Shown here in pieces: positions 52,577-61,775 of a stretch of DNA of 64,000 nucleotides. The DNA lies in the NCBI GenBank assembly GCA_947493705.1, contig CANLSH010000004.1, forward strand, positions 124,001-188,000, written 5' to 3'. Numbering within the stretch: position 1 is the first letter of the stretch; each line of letters starts with the position of its first letter. A program made the translations under genes and the position numbers. A model generated the notes under the pieces. The model ran no database searches, was not told the origin of the DNA, and saw only the letters and a list, made by a program, of their open reading frames with translations. This stretch comes from an uncultured Arachnia sp. (lineage in GTDB: Bacteria > Actinomycetota > Actinomycetes > Propionibacteriales > Propionibacteriaceae).

Positions 52577-54078
52577 GTGAACCTGCGACGACGCTGCGCC
52601 TGGTCTTCCCACATCAGCTTTTCCTCGAGCATCTGCAGGCAGATGAGGACACCGCCTTCGTCCTGGTGGAGGATGACCTGTTCTTTCGGCAGTACTCCTT
52701 TCATGTCCAGAAGCTCATTCTTCACCGGGCATCAATGCGACGCTTCGCCACCCGCCTCAGCAACGCCGGGTATGTGGTGCACCACATTGACACCGATGCA
52801 GACCGGCCCAGCGGTGAGCGACTCACAAATCTGATCACAGAACTCGATCCGGAACGCGTCACCCTCTTCGACCCCGTTGATGACTGGCTGTCCCGCCGTA
52901 CCCGCGTCATCGTGGAGAACGCAAGCCACAACAACGGGGCGCGACTGTCCTTCGACCCGTCACGTGATGTGCTGGAATCTCCGAACTTCCTGACCACGAC
53001 GGCACAGATCCGCGACTGGTTCGCGCAGAATTCCGCGCGCATGCAGCACTTCTACTCGTGGCAACGTCAGCGCTTGGACATTCTGGTGGACGGTGAGCAA
53101 CCGGTTGGTGGACAGTGGTCCTTCGACGCCGAGAACCGCAAGAAGCTACCCAGGAATCATCCGGTGCCTGAGGTGGCGCAACCCGAGCGGCACGATGAGG
53201 TTGTCACGGCCATCGAGTGGGTGGAACGGGAGTTCCCGGAAGCCCCCGGCAACCCCGCTTCCTTCGCCTGGCCCACCTCCCACGAGGAGGCTGAAGCCTC
53301 TTTCGAGCAATTCCTCAATGAGCGGTTCTCCCAGTTCGGGCCCTACGAGGACGCCATCAGCACCCAACACCGGTTTCTGTTTCACGCCGTCATGACTCCC
53401 GGGCTGAACATTGGACTGCTGAATCCGCGTGAGGTTCTGCGTCTCGCCCTGGAGGCCGCCGATGAGACGGACGTACCGCTGGCCTCTTTGGAGGGTTTCG
53501 TGCGGCAGCTGATTGGATGGCGGGAGTACATGCGCGCCACCTATGTCCTGTGGGGATCGCGGATGCGCACCTCCAACACTCTTCACCACTCGTCGTCGCT
53601 GGCCAGTGGTTGGTGGACTGCGAAGACGGGCCTGAAGCCCGTGGACCACGTGCTGGACTCGGTGCTGGAAACCGGCTACGCCCACCACATCGAGAGACTC
53701 ATGGTTCTCGGCAACATCATGTGCCTGCTGCGCACGCACCCTGATGAGGTTTATGAGTGGTTCATGGAGATGTTCATCGACGCCTATGACTGGGTGATGG
53801 TACCCAACGTCTACGGGATGAGTCAGTTCGCCTCCGGTGAGGCAATCACCACCAAGCCCTATGTCTCGGGCAGCAATTACCTGCGCAAGATGTCAGATTT
53901 CGCCAAAGATGGCTGGAGCGCCGACTGGGACGGGCTGTACTGGAGCTTCGTTGCAGATCATCGCGAGATCTTCGACGCCAACTTCCGCTCCCGGATGATG
54001 ACCCGGATGTGGGACGGGTTCGATGAGGACAAGCAGGCCGAACATCGTGGCCGAGCTGATCGTTGGTTGGCTCGGTAG
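52573..54078 (+). CDS. cryptochrome/photolyase of the FeS-BCP clade lacking the cluster cysteines
   Basis: The 501-residue protein follows the prokaryotic (6-4)/CryPro line: RLVFPHQLFLEHL at the N-terminus, FRQYSFHVQKLILHRASM, QLIGWREYMR near residue 313, YAHHIERLMVLGNI near 370 and LPNV-like VPNVYGMSQFASG near 412. FAD-contact residues are kept. The four Cys that hold the [4Fe-4S] cluster in the family are missing: the CxxC loop after MSD reads MSDFAKDGWSADWDGLYW, and the upstream site reads VDHVL. Probably a light-dependent repair enzyme or sensor without a cluster. It is translationally coupled to rmuC. Confidence 0.9.
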   Translation: MSEPATTLRLVFPHQLFLEHLQADEDTAFVLVEDDLFFRQYSFHVQKLILHRASMRRFATRLSNAGYVVHHIDTDADRPSGERLTNLITELDPERVTLFDPVDDWLSRRTRVIVENASHNNGARLSFDPSRDVLESPNFLTTTAQIRDWFAQNSARMQHFYSWQRQRLDILVDGEQPVGGQWSFDAENRKKLPRNHPVPEVAQPERHDEVVTAIEWVEREFPEAPGNPASFAWPTSHEEAEASFEQFLNERFSQFGPYEDAISTQHRFLFHAVMTPGLNIGLLNPREVLRLALEAADETDVPLASLEGFVRQLIGWREYMRATYVLWGSRMRTSNTLHHSSSLASGWWTAKTGLKPVDHVLDSVLETGYAHHIERLMVLGNIMCLLRTHPDEVYEWFMEMFIDAYDWVMVPNVYGMSQFASGEAITTKPYVSGSNYLRKMSDFAKDGWSADWDGLYWSFVADHREIFDANFRSRMMTRMWDGFDEDKQAEHRGRADRWLAR

Positions 54079-54117
54079 GACAGCCCGGGACGTGAGGCCC
54101 ATGAGGCCCGCTCCCAA

Positions 54118-54201
54118 GGATGTCCATATCCAGATGTAGGCGCACCAGATCGCCCGATCCGGTGCGCCGCAGTCAGGACATGATTGATCAATGGTTCCCT
54201 A
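54118..54201. repeat. 84-bp dispersed intergenic repeat, copy 2
   Basis: This is 93% identical to 19197-19280. GGCGCACC and GGTGCGCC form a perfect 8-bp stem that continues, after one mismatch, with GATC/GATC around a GCCC loop. It lies between the convergent photolyase and ABC permease genes and may double as a terminator. Confidence 0.8.
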
Positions 54202-54229
54202 AACGCTCGGTGAACTGTTGAACACCGAG

Positions 54230-55612
54230 TTACTGGGCGCGGATCGCGGCAAGCGGGCTCAGGCGCATCGCCCTGCGGGCCGGGAGCAATCCCGCCACGG
54301 TGCCAATCGCCGTGGAGAAGAGCACCGCCCCCAGCATCAGCCACACTGGGATGACAGAGATCGTGTACCCGGCGCTCCCGCCGTCGAACTCCCCACCCGC
54401 AGACGCCGATGCCACTGTGTTGATGAGCACGGAGATGGTGAGACTGAGCAGGAGCCCCAGGATGCCGCCGAAGAAGCCGATGGCGGCCGATTCAATCAGG
54501 AACAGCTTCCGGATGTCAGTCAGTGCAGCACCGAGCACTTTCATGACACCAATTTCTTTCGTGCGCTCATACACCGACATCATCATGGTGTTGGCAATAC
54601 CGATGGCTGCCACGAACAGGGACACGAAACCGATCCCGCCGAGAACGGCCTGCACCAGGAACGCACCCTGCTGTGCCTCACGGATCCACTCAATCTCGCT
54701 GTAGGCCTGGTACCCCTGCTCCTGCAGGTTGGAGTAGAGCAACTCCGCGGCTTCAGTGTCGGCAGCCAGTACCCTGAACTCGCTGTAGATGAAACCCCGC
54801 TTCGGCTTGCCGTCAGATGTTGCCGGCTGGTTGGGCAGGGCCTTGCCGGGAAAAGCCTTCTCCAGAGCGTTGATCAACGACTTCTGGTCCGCCGCTAGAA
54901 GATAGGAGTATGGCCCCCACTCCTGGCCCTGACCTGAAAGTATTCCGGCGGTGGGCACGATGATCTTTTTGGGCGGCCGCGGCGGAGCGACCGGCTCCTC
55001 ACCCTCATCGCCCGGGATGGGTTCCGCACCGAAGGGCCCACCTCCCTCCTCGAAGAAGTCACCTTCTTGGAACGTGACAAACATTGCTTGGGCCATGGGA
55101 TCCACGTCAGCCGGCTCCCCCGTGCTCTCGTCCCAGAACTGCTGGGTGATGCTGTTGCCCAGAATGAACGACAGCGGCGCACCGGGCTCCGGCATTCCAC
55201 CGGCCTCGAAAGGAACGTTGAGCGCTTCGATGGCCTCCAACGGCAGCCCCTCAACCTCCATCCAGGTGGTGTAAGCACCCAACTGCAACTCAGCTGGGAC
55301 CCTGTACACGGGCCAGACTTTCTCCACACCCGGCATGGTTTCCAGTGCGGACTGCATGTTGTCATCCATGGCCGTGGGCAGGCTGGCATCCACGGATGCC
55401 TCCTTGGGCGGTGCCCCCATCACGGTCACCTGACGCAGCGCCAGGTTGGTGTCCATGGATCCAGTGAACTCTGAGGAGAGCCCCACACCCAGCGACACCA
55501 TGACGATCACCGACGTCGTGCCGATCACCACTCCCAGAACCGTCAGGAGGGTACGAAAAAGGCGCTGGCGCAGGCTGGCGAGGCTGGCGCCGATGAGGTC
55601 TGACCAGCGCAC
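54230..55612 (-). CDS. MacB/FtsX-type ABC permease
   Basis: The 460-residue protein has one N-terminal membrane helix (about 18-40), a large extracytoplasmic domain (about 45-310) and three C-terminal helices of the FtsX domain (SLFVAAIGIANTMMMSVYERTKEIGVMKVLGA near 335, ending in LLPARRAMRLSPLAAIRAQ). This is the mechanotransmission architecture of MacB-like exporters. It is third in an operon with a CARDB-like protein and an ATPase. Confidence 0.92.
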   Translation of the reverse strand: MRWSDLIGASLASLRQRLFRTLLTVLGVVIGTTSVIVMVSLGVGLSSEFTGSMDTNLALRQVTVMGAPPKEASVDASLPTAMDDNMQSALETMPGVEKVWPVYRVPAELQLGAYTTWMEVEGLPLEAIEALNVPFEAGGMPEPGAPLSFILGNSITQQFWDESTGEPADVDPMAQAMFVTFQEGDFFEEGGGPFGAEPIPGDEGEEPVAPPRPPKKIIVPTAGILSGQGQEWGPYSYLLAADQKSLINALEKAFPGKALPNQPATSDGKPKRGFIYSEFRVLAADTEAAELLYSNLQEQGYQAYSEIEWIREAQQGAFLVQAVLGGIGFVSLFVAAIGIANTMMMSVYERTKEIGVMKVLGAALTDIRKLFLIESAAIGFFGGILGLLLSLTISVLINTVASASAGGEFDGGSAGYTISVIPVWLMLGAVLFSTAIGTVAGLLPARRAMRLSPLAAIRAQ

Positions 55613-55615
55613 TGA

Positions 55616-56800
55616 TCAGCCCTGCTGATTGTCTGTGGGTACCAATGGTTCCTCAGACATCATGGACAGCGATTCCATGTCGTCCCTCTCCCGACGCCGA
55701 CGGCGTGAGCGACGCACCAGGGACACCACCAGAAGGATGATCAGCAACAACACGATGCCTGCGATGACGAGAGGCCAGATCCCGAGTCCTGGCTCTTCCT
55801 CGAAGTCCATGTCTTGCGGGACCTCCTGCCCCATGTCCATGGGCATCACAGTCATCGGCACCTCTTTGCTCAGCGCCGTCACCGTGCCTTCCACGTCCTC
55901 GTAAGTCACCTCGATCACCATCGGCTTCTCAGACTCGTCGTCGGCATGCACCAGCATGTCCACGGCGCCAGAAGTACCCGGTTCGATCGTGCCGATGAAG
56001 GTCTCCTCACCGGAGACGGCCTGGCCGTCCTTGACCATCGCCTTGGCGTTGTAGAGCTTGGTCTTGCCCTGGTTGTGGATGTTGAAGGAGACAGACCCGT
56101 CCTGACCCACGTGCAGCATCTCGGGCACCACTTGGGGCGCAGAGGTGTCTGCGCGGATCTCCTGCTTCACCGGGACCGAAACCATCTCCTGTGACGAGTA
56201 CGCATTGGCGGCTGCGTCCTCGTACTCCACGCTCAACTGCATCTGGTAGGGCCGCTCCTCCAGGGAGGGCAACGAGTGGAATGACATGGTCTGAATGGAG
56301 TCATCGCCGGCACTGATGCGCTCGATGAACAGCGATGACGAGCCGTCGGAGGGCAGGAAAGCAGCTCCTTCACCGGAGGTGAGGCTGACCTTGATGTTTT
56401 GCACCCGTGTGCGCTTGGAGGTGTTGCGCAGGGTGAATGACACCGTGAAGTCCTGTCCGGCCTCCACCTCTTCAGGTGTGGAGACGAACCCAGCCAGCAT
56501 CACCCTGGGAGTGGACAGCCCAGGCACGGTGGTCCCGGGTTCTCCCGATCCGCCCCCGGAACCGGCATCACCTCCGGAGCCGGAACCCCCATCCTGAGGG
56601 CCTCCCTCGGAATCGGCTCCTCCTGTGCCGCCGGCATCGCCATCCGCACGGAGACTGTCACCACCATGGGCGCCCGCTTCCATGGGTGCGCCGCGGTCTC
56701 CCCAGGGTGTCGAGAAGGAGCGGGCCTGCGCATCGAGCGCCATGCCGCTCAGCCCGAGCGCCATGATCACCGCAATCAGCGGTGAGATCAGTTTCCTCAT
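55616..56800 (-). CDS. secreted, C-terminally anchored protein with CARDB-like domains
   Basis: The 394-residue protein has a signal peptide (residues 1-27, ending ALDAQA), a Gly/Ser-rich region (35-90), two beta-sandwich domains resembling CARDB/Ig-like folds (FVSTPEEVEAGQDFTVSFTLRN near 105; MLHVGQDGSVSFNIHNQGKTKLYNAKAMV near 225), one membrane helix (about 345-366) and a basic cytosolic tail. Its place between the ATPase and permease genes suggests an accessory subunit of the exporter, in the place of a MacA-type adaptor. That role is inference. Confidence 0.82.
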   Translation of the reverse strand: MRKLISPLIAVIMALGLSGMALDAQARSFSTPWGDRGAPMEAGAHGGDSLRADGDAGGTGGADSEGGPQDGGSGSGGDAGSGGGSGEPGTTVPGLSTPRVMLAGFVSTPEEVEAGQDFTVSFTLRNTSKRTRVQNIKVSLTSGEGAAFLPSDGSSSLFIERISAGDDSIQTMSFHSLPSLEERPYQMQLSVEYEDAAANAYSSQEMVSVPVKQEIRADTSAPQVVPEMLHVGQDGSVSFNIHNQGKTKLYNAKAMVKDGQAVSGEETFIGTIEPGTSGAVDMLVHADDESEKPMVIEVTYEDVEGTVTALSKEVPMTVMPMDMGQEVPQDMDFEEEPGLGIWPLVIAGIVLLLIILLVVSLVRRSRRRRRERDDMESLSMMSEEPLVPTDNQQG

Positions 56801-57591
56801 GCCGGGACTCCTTGTCCAAGATTGTCAGGGTTGTGGGGGCTGTGCTCGGTGTGAGTGATGTCGGTGATGCGGCCATCACCAATCGAGACGACGGTGTCAG
56901 CGAAGCTCGCTAGATGGTGATCATGGGTGACCATGATCCACGTCTGGCCGAACCGCCGGATGACGGCGCGGAACAGGTTGAGGGTCTCCTCCGATGTCTT
57001 CGAATCAAGGTTCCCAGTGGGCTCATCCGCGAACACCAGGGTGGGCTGCACCGCCATCGCCCGTGCGATGCCCACCCGCTGTTGCTGCCCACCCGACAGC
57101 TGGCCCGGCTTGTGGTTGACATGTTGCCCCAAGCCCAGCTGCACGAGCACCGCCTTGGCGCGGAGCAACCGAGCCTGTTTGCTGATGCCTCTGAAGGACA
57201 GTGGCAGTGCGACGTTCTCCAGCGCCGTCATGGACTCAAGCAGGTTGAAGGACTGGAAGATGAATCCAACTTGTTCGCGTCGATAGGTGACCAGCTGCGA
57301 TTCGGAGAACAGGTGGAGCGGTTGTCCAGCGACAAAAACCTCGCCGCTGGTGGGCTTCTCCAGTCCGCCCAGCATGTTCAACAGCGTGGATTTACCGGAA
57401 CCGGAGGTTCCCACCACAGCCGTGAAACTTCCTCGTCGAATCTGCAGATTGACACGGTTCAGCGCCACCACGCGGGACTCTCCCACGCGGAAGACCTTGC
57501 TGAGGTCCCGAGTCTCCACCAAGATTTCACCCAGCGAGGGGATGGCTTGCGAGCCAGCGAGTTGCATCGAGGCCACGTCGCCTTCTTTCAT
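56797..57591 (-). CDS. MacB/LolD-type ABC ATP-binding protein
   Basis: In this 264-residue ATPase, Walker A is GTSGSGKSTLLNMLGGL near residue 61, Q-loop FIFQSFNLL near 110, signature LSGGQQQRVGIARAM near 164, Walker B LVFADEPTGNLDSKT near 184 and switch His MVTHDHHLA near 217. The motifs are those of lipoprotein- or peptide-exporting MacB-like systems. First gene of the operon; its stop overlaps the next gene by 4 bp. Confidence 0.94.
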   Translation of the reverse strand: MKEGDVASMQLAGSQAIPSLGEILVETRDLSKVFRVGESRVVALNRVNLQIRRGSFTAVVGTSGSGKSTLLNMLGGLEKPTSGEVFVAGQPLHLFSESQLVTYRREQVGFIFQSFNLLESMTALENVALPLSFRGISKQARLLRAKAVLVQLGLGQHVNHKPGQLSGGQQQRVGIARAMAVQPTLVFADEPTGNLDSKTSEETLNLFRAVIRRFGQTWIMVTHDHHLASFADTVVSIGDGRITDITHTEHSPHNPDNLGQGVPA

Positions 57592-57652
57592 AACAGTCGT
57601 TCAGCTGACCGTAGACCTCACAGGCGGACTTTGGCCAGATCGACACTCCCGC

Positions 57653-57765
57653 GATGGACCGCGGTGTCTCCAGCATGGGACCGCGGTCTGATGGACCGCC
57701 TTCCATGCCCTACGTGTCCCCCAGCCTGGTGTTTCGTACCGTTCGCGGTCATAGCAACCGCGAAC
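57653..57765. promoter_or_regulatory. operator cluster upstream of the ABC exporter
   Basis: GTTCGCGGT-N7-ACCGCGAAC (57741-57765) is a perfect 9-bp palindrome. Nearer the exporter start the motif GGACCGCGGT occurs at 57656-57665 and 57678-57687, with a partial copy at 57693-57700. The 262-bp gap holds no gene. The motifs look like binding sites for a dimeric repressor or response regulator that is not encoded nearby. Confidence 0.55.
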
Positions 57766-57853
57766 CGCTGTTTTCACCATGGTGTGGGACAGACACTGTG
57801 CTACGGACCGCGGCCGGCTCGCCCTGAGGAGTGCTGCGGGGGACAATGGCTGC

Positions 57854-59122
57854 ATGAGTGCACTGAATGACTTGGCCGAGCTGATCCCTGCGGCCGTGTC
57901 CACGCTCGCCGGGATCGCGGCCCGCACCCCTGTGCAGCAGAGCATTCGGCTGTCAGAGGCCACCGGCAGCCAGATCTGGCTGAAACGCGAAGACCTGCAA
58001 CCGGTTCGCTCCTACAAGCTGCGCGGCGCCTACAACCTGATCAGTCAGCTCTCTGCCGAGGAGAAGGAAGCGGGGGTTGTGTGCGCTTCAGCTGGCAACC
58101 ACGGTCAGGGCGTCGCCTTCAGTTGCGCGGCCATGGGAATCTCCGGCACAGTGATTGTGCCCACCACCACACCCCGCCAGAAACGGCAGCGCATCGCCAA
58201 CCTCGGCCGCGGCCAGATGGAACTGGTGATGAAGGGCGGCAACTACGACGAGGCTGGCGCCGCAGCCGCCGCACATGTGGCCCAACATGGTGGCACCATC
58301 GTCCCGGCCTTCAACGATCCGCTGACAGCGGCGGGCCAGGCCACAGCCATCGTGGAGGCTTTTGATCAACTGGGCTTCGTGCCAGACGTTGTCATCCTGC
58401 CCGTGGGCGGTGGGGGGCTGCTCGCCGGGGTTGCCGCCTGGCTTCAGACGACGCATCCCGGTGTCCGCCTCATCGGGGTGGAGCCCGAAGGGGCTCCCTG
58501 CGTCGCGGCCGCCCTTGCCGCCGGTCATCCGGTCACCCTGCATGACATTGACACCTTCGTGGATGGCGCGGCCGTCAGCCGGATGGGTGATTACACATAT
58601 CGCGTCGTCTCGGAGGCTGACGTGGAGCTCACGCGAGTTCCCGAGGGCCAGATCTGCTCGGAGATGCTGGAGATGTACCAGATGGACGGGATCATCGCCG
58701 AGCCAGCGGCGGCGTTGGCCTCGGCTGTACTCCCCACCGGGGGCGTGGGGCCACGGATTGATCTCATCCCCGGATCACGTGTGCTCGTGCTGATCTCGGG
58801 TGGCAACAATGACGTCGCCCGCTACGCCGAGGTGGTGGAGCGCTCCCTGGTGCATGAAGGACGCAAACGCTACTTCATGGTGGAGTTCCCACAGGAGCCG
58901 GGCGCGCTCCGTCGCTTTCTCAACGACGTCCTGGGCCCCGAGGATGACATCACCTACTTCGAATACGTCAAACGCAGCAGCCGCGACACCGGCCCGGCAG
59001 TCGTGGGCATCGAGCTGGGCCATCCCAGTGACTACCACTTTCTCCTGCAACGCATCAAAGAATGCGGGTTCTGGGTGGAGGAGATCGCCTCCAACAGCCC
59101 TTTCTTCCGATTCCTGATCTGA
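57854..59122 (+). CDS. ilvA: threonine ammonia-lyase
   Basis: This PLP enzyme converts threonine to 2-oxobutanoate, the first step towards isoleucine. In the 422-residue protein the PLP Lys is in PVRSYKLRGAYN near residue 54, the SAGNHGQGVA loop near 77, the glycine-rich phosphate loop VGGGGLLAG near 182, and a C-terminal ACT-like regulatory domain from about 330 (RKRYFMVEFPQEPGALRRF). The ATG at 57854 is 6 nt behind GACAAT. Confidence 0.94.
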   Translation: MSALNDLAELIPAAVSTLAGIAARTPVQQSIRLSEATGSQIWLKREDLQPVRSYKLRGAYNLISQLSAEEKEAGVVCASAGNHGQGVAFSCAAMGISGTVIVPTTTPRQKRQRIANLGRGQMELVMKGGNYDEAGAAAAAHVAQHGGTIVPAFNDPLTAAGQATAIVEAFDQLGFVPDVVILPVGGGGLLAGVAAWLQTTHPGVRLIGVEPEGAPCVAAALAAGHPVTLHDIDTFVDGAAVSRMGDYTYRVVSEADVELTRVPEGQICSEMLEMYQMDGIIAEPAAALASAVLPTGGVGPRIDLIPGSRVLVLISGGNNDVARYAEVVERSLVHEGRKRYFMVEFPQEPGALRRFLNDVLGPEDDITYFEYVKRSSRDTGPAVVGIELGHPSDYHFLLQRIKECGFWVEEIASNSPFFRFLI

Positions 59123-59132
59123 AACCAAGGGG

Positions 59133-59144
59133 GGCGCGCGCGCC
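59133..59144. terminator. GC palindrome between ilvA and ispH
   Basis: GGCGCGCGCGCC is a 12-bp perfect palindrome in the 24-bp gap between convergent genes, a possible terminator hairpin without a T-tract. Confidence 0.35.
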
Positions 59145-59146
59145 GG

Positions 59147-60127
59147 TCAGTACTTGTGCGCAGTGGCCTTCAGATCCCGGCGCAGTTCCGGCGGCAGCGA
59201 GAACGTGAGGTTCTCCTCCGTGAGACGCTCCTCCTCTGCCACCGGAAAACCTTTCTTCAGGAGCAGCTGCAACACACCGTCGACGAGTTCTTCAGGCACC
59301 GAAGCGCCACTGGTGACGCCGACGGTTGAAACGCCTTCCAACCACTCGGGCTGGATCTCGGTGTCGTAGTCCACCAAGTAGGAGGCCTTCGCACCTGCTT
59401 CCAGTGCCACCTCCACCAGACGCACGGAGTTCGACGAGTTGCGCGAACCCACAACGATCACGAGGTCACACTGCGATGCAAACTGCTTCACCGCCTGCTG
59501 GCGGTTCTGTGTGGCGTAGCAGATGTCATCCGAGGGCGGATCCTGCAGCATGGGGTATTTCTGGCGAAGTCGCTGGACGGTTTCCATCGTCTCGTCCACG
59601 CTGAGGGTGGTCTGGCTGACCCAGGCCATGGGGCGGGTGATATCCAGGTCGAGGGCGTCGACGTCCTCGGGTCGCTCGACGAGCGTCGTCTGCTCCGGCG
59701 CCTGACCCATCGTTCCCTCCACCTCCTCATGTCCCGCATGACCGATGAGAAGAATCTGTACGTCCTTGGTTGCAAAACGTTGTGCTTCCCGGTGCACCTT
59801 GGTCACCAGCGGACACGTGGCGTCGATAGTCCTGAGCTCCCGCGTGGCAGCCTCCCGGTGGACGGCAGGGGACACACCATGCGCCGAGAACACGACCCTG
59901 GCCCCTTCGGGCACGGACTCAAGCTCATCGACGAAAATGGCTCCCTGATTCTCAAGTGTCTCCACGACATGCTTGTTGTGCACGATCTGCTTGCGGACGT
60001 AAACGGGGGCGCCATACGCCTCCAGCGCCCGCTCCACCGTCACAACGGCGCGGTCAACGCCCGCGCAGTAGCCACGCGGAGCGGCAAGAATGACTCGCTT
60101 GGGCATCTGGTCAACTGATGAGGACAT
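59147..60127 (-). CDS. ispH: 4-hydroxy-3-methylbut-2-enyl diphosphate reductase
   Basis: This is the last step of the MEP isoprenoid pathway. The 326-residue protein has the three cluster cysteines in [11 protein letters not shown] near residue 21, [15 protein letters not shown] near 104 and [17 protein letters not shown] near 222, with the substrate-binding [13 protein letters not shown] near 130. The ATG at 60127 is 7 nt behind TAGACT. Its product feeds the cis-prenyltransferase at the window's right end. Confidence 0.96.
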   Translation of the reverse strand: MSSSVDQMPKRVILAAPRGYCAGVDRAVVTVERALEAYGAPVYVRKQIVHNKHVVETLENQGAIFVDELESVPEGARVVFSAHGVSPAVHREAATRELRTIDATCPLVTKVHREAQRFATKDVQILLIGHAGHEEVEGTMGQAPEQTTLVERPEDVDALDLDITRPMAWVSQTTLSVDETMETVQRLRQKYPMLQDPPSDDICYATQNRQQAVKQFASQCDLVIVVGSRNSSNSVRLVEVALEAGAKASYLVDYDTEIQPEWLEGVSTVGVTSGASVPEELVDGVLQLLLKKGFPVAEEERLTEENLTFSLPPELRRDLKATAHKY

Positions 60128-60134
60128 GACCCCC

Positions 60135-60140
60135 AGTCTA
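60135..60140 (-). promoter_or_regulatory. -10 hexamer TAGACT, leaderless ispH
   Basis: TAGACT on the minus strand is followed by 7 nt and the ispH ATG. Confidence 0.6.
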
Positions 60141-60193
60141 GAAGACTCCGTCAGCCGTCACCGCAGCAGTTGCCCGCGTGCTACAAAAGGGGC

Positions 60194-60916
60194 ATGAGCA
60201 TGCATCACAACGCCGGACCGGGCCGTCAGTGGCAGCCCACCACGGCAGGGCCCCCGACGGACGACATCCGCTTCTTCATCGACTCCGCGGACCAGGCAGC
60301 GTGCGAACCCTGGTTGAGGATCGGCATGTTCTCAGGGGTGACCACCAACCCGCAGTTGATGCATGAGGCCTCCCGGCACATCTCCGACATAAAGGGGATC
60401 TACAACTGGGCGCGTGACGCCGGGGCCCGGGAGGTGTGCTTCCAGGCGTGGGGCTCCACGGTGGAGGACCAGTATCGCTCCGCGATGGAAATCCGTGAGG
60501 TCGCACCGTCGGCCACCATCAAAGTGCCCTGCACCCGCACGGGCGCACACACCATCTCGAAGCTGCGCGACCAGGACGTGCCCGTCCTTCTCACGGCTGT
60601 CTACTCCGCCAAGCAGGCTCTCATCGGATCCGCACTCGGTGTGAAATACATCGCGCCGTACTTCAACCGGATGTTTCGCGCTGGTCTCGACGGCACCGAG
60701 GAGATCACGCACATGATCCGTGCGATCCCCCAGGACGGCACGGGCCCCATGATCATGGCCGCGTCCATCAAGTCGGCAAAGCACCTCGTGACGCTGACTG
60801 ACATCGGGGTACGTGTCTTCACAGTCTCCCCGGACGTGCTGGAGGATCTGTTCACCGATGATTTGACGGCCAGGGCCGTGGACGATTTCGAACGCTTCAT
60901 GATCGACGTCCGCTGA
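60194..60916 (+). CDS. transaldolase family protein (TalC/FSA-like)
   Basis: This is a 240-residue TIM-barrel protein, with IRFFIDSADQAACEPWL near residue 20, GVTTNPQLMHEA near 43, the Schiff-base Lys in ATIKVPCTRTGAHTI near 110, LTAVYSAKQAL near 133 and a terminal FTVSPDVLEDLF. The size and motifs fit the short transaldolase/fructose-6-phosphate aldolase group. AAAAGGGG precedes the ATG at 60194. No neighbour defines its sugar substrate. Confidence 0.9.
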   Translation: MSMHHNAGPGRQWQPTTAGPPTDDIRFFIDSADQAACEPWLRIGMFSGVTTNPQLMHEASRHISDIKGIYNWARDAGAREVCFQAWGSTVEDQYRSAMEIREVAPSATIKVPCTRTGAHTISKLRDQDVPVLLTAVYSAKQALIGSALGVKYIAPYFNRMFRAGLDGTEEITHMIRAIPQDGTGPMIMAASIKSAKHLVTLTDIGVRVFTVSPDVLEDLFTDDLTARAVDDFERFMIDVR

Positions 60917-60922
60917 CACCTG

Positions 60923-61723
60923 TCAGAACACCAGAAGCACACCCAGGAGCAGCGCCGTGGAGACGAACTCACCGATCCCCACCGCCTTGGCCGAGAAGTT
61001 GCGTCCCCGCAGAGGACCCAGCCAAGGCACAAGCCAGGCGCGCAGCGCCATGAGCGCAAAGAACGACGCCAGCAGCACCCTCGGCAGGACGTCCGGCAGG
61101 AGGAACGCCGCTGGAACCAGAACGAGGTGCCACGCCACGGACGCCGCCACCCATCCACGATTCCCCCGCTCCCTAATAATGGTCTTGACGTAGAGAACTG
61201 TCCCGAAGAAGTAACCGAAGCACACCAGTGAGATGCCCACCACCTCGGGTAGAACAGTCCACGGCCACAGGCCGTCGCTCACCATCACCATCGGCAACAG
61301 GCTGGCAGCTGCCACCGTGCTCGCACCCGAGAGCAGGGTGCGGTCCCGACGGCGCCAGGACAACCACAACGACAACGTCACCAGGGGGGCGAACACGACA
61401 CCCCATGAGAGCCATTCCGGTTTCAGGAGCAGCAGGCTGACCGCCAGGGCACCCGCGGCGACCGCATACGTTCGCAGAGCGGGCAGGTATCGGGGCTTCA
61501 TTCGTGAACGCAGCCACTGGGAGGTGGTGAAGAAGGCGAAATAGCCCACCATCCAACAGGCGAGGAGCAGGACCGAGGAGAAGATGTCGCCGTCGTTGCG
61601 CACAAGCCATGCGAATCCCAGCAGCCAGGGCACCACGAGCATCGCCCAGGCGCCGTGCTGGTTCGGCATCCAGCCGCTGGATCCCCGCTTGGGCCTGACC
61701 GGGCGTGTGGCGGTTGTACTCAT
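60923..61723 (-). CDS. YwiC-like family membrane protein
   Basis: The 266-residue protein has about eight hydrophobic segments. The N-terminal block WMPNQHGAWAMLVVPWLLG and the central GYFFGTVLYVKTIIRERGNRGW define the YwiC-like family of unknown function. The ATG at 61723 is 7 nt behind TATGGT; the frame is also open four codons further up. Confidence 0.88.
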   Translation of the reverse strand: MSTTATRPVRPKRGSSGWMPNQHGAWAMLVVPWLLGFAWLVRNDGDIFSSVLLLACWMVGYFAFFTTSQWLRSRMKPRYLPALRTYAVAAGALAVSLLLLKPEWLSWGVVFAPLVTLSLWLSWRRRDRTLLSGASTVAAASLLPMVMVSDGLWPWTVLPEVVGISLVCFGYFFGTVLYVKTIIRERGNRGWVAASVAWHLVLVPAAFLLPDVLPRVLLASFFALMALRAWLVPWLGPLRGRNFSAKAVGIGEFVSTALLLGVLLVF

Positions 61724-61730
61724 GGCCACC

Positions 61731-61736
61731 ACCATA
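61731..61736 (-). promoter_or_regulatory. -10 hexamer TATGGT, leaderless YwiC-like gene
   Basis: TATGGT on the minus strand is followed by 7 nt and the ATG at 61723. It faces the xseA -10 only 26 bp away. Confidence 0.5.
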
Positions 61737-61762
61737 CGAAGTCACCTGTCGGAGCTGGCCAC

Positions 61763-61768
61763 TAGGGT
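61763..61768 (+). promoter_or_regulatory. -10 hexamer TAGGGT, leaderless xseA
   Basis: TAGGGT is followed by 7 nt and the ATG at 61776, which supports that start rather than the ATG at 61770. Confidence 0.5.
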
Positions 61769-61775
61769 GATGTTC

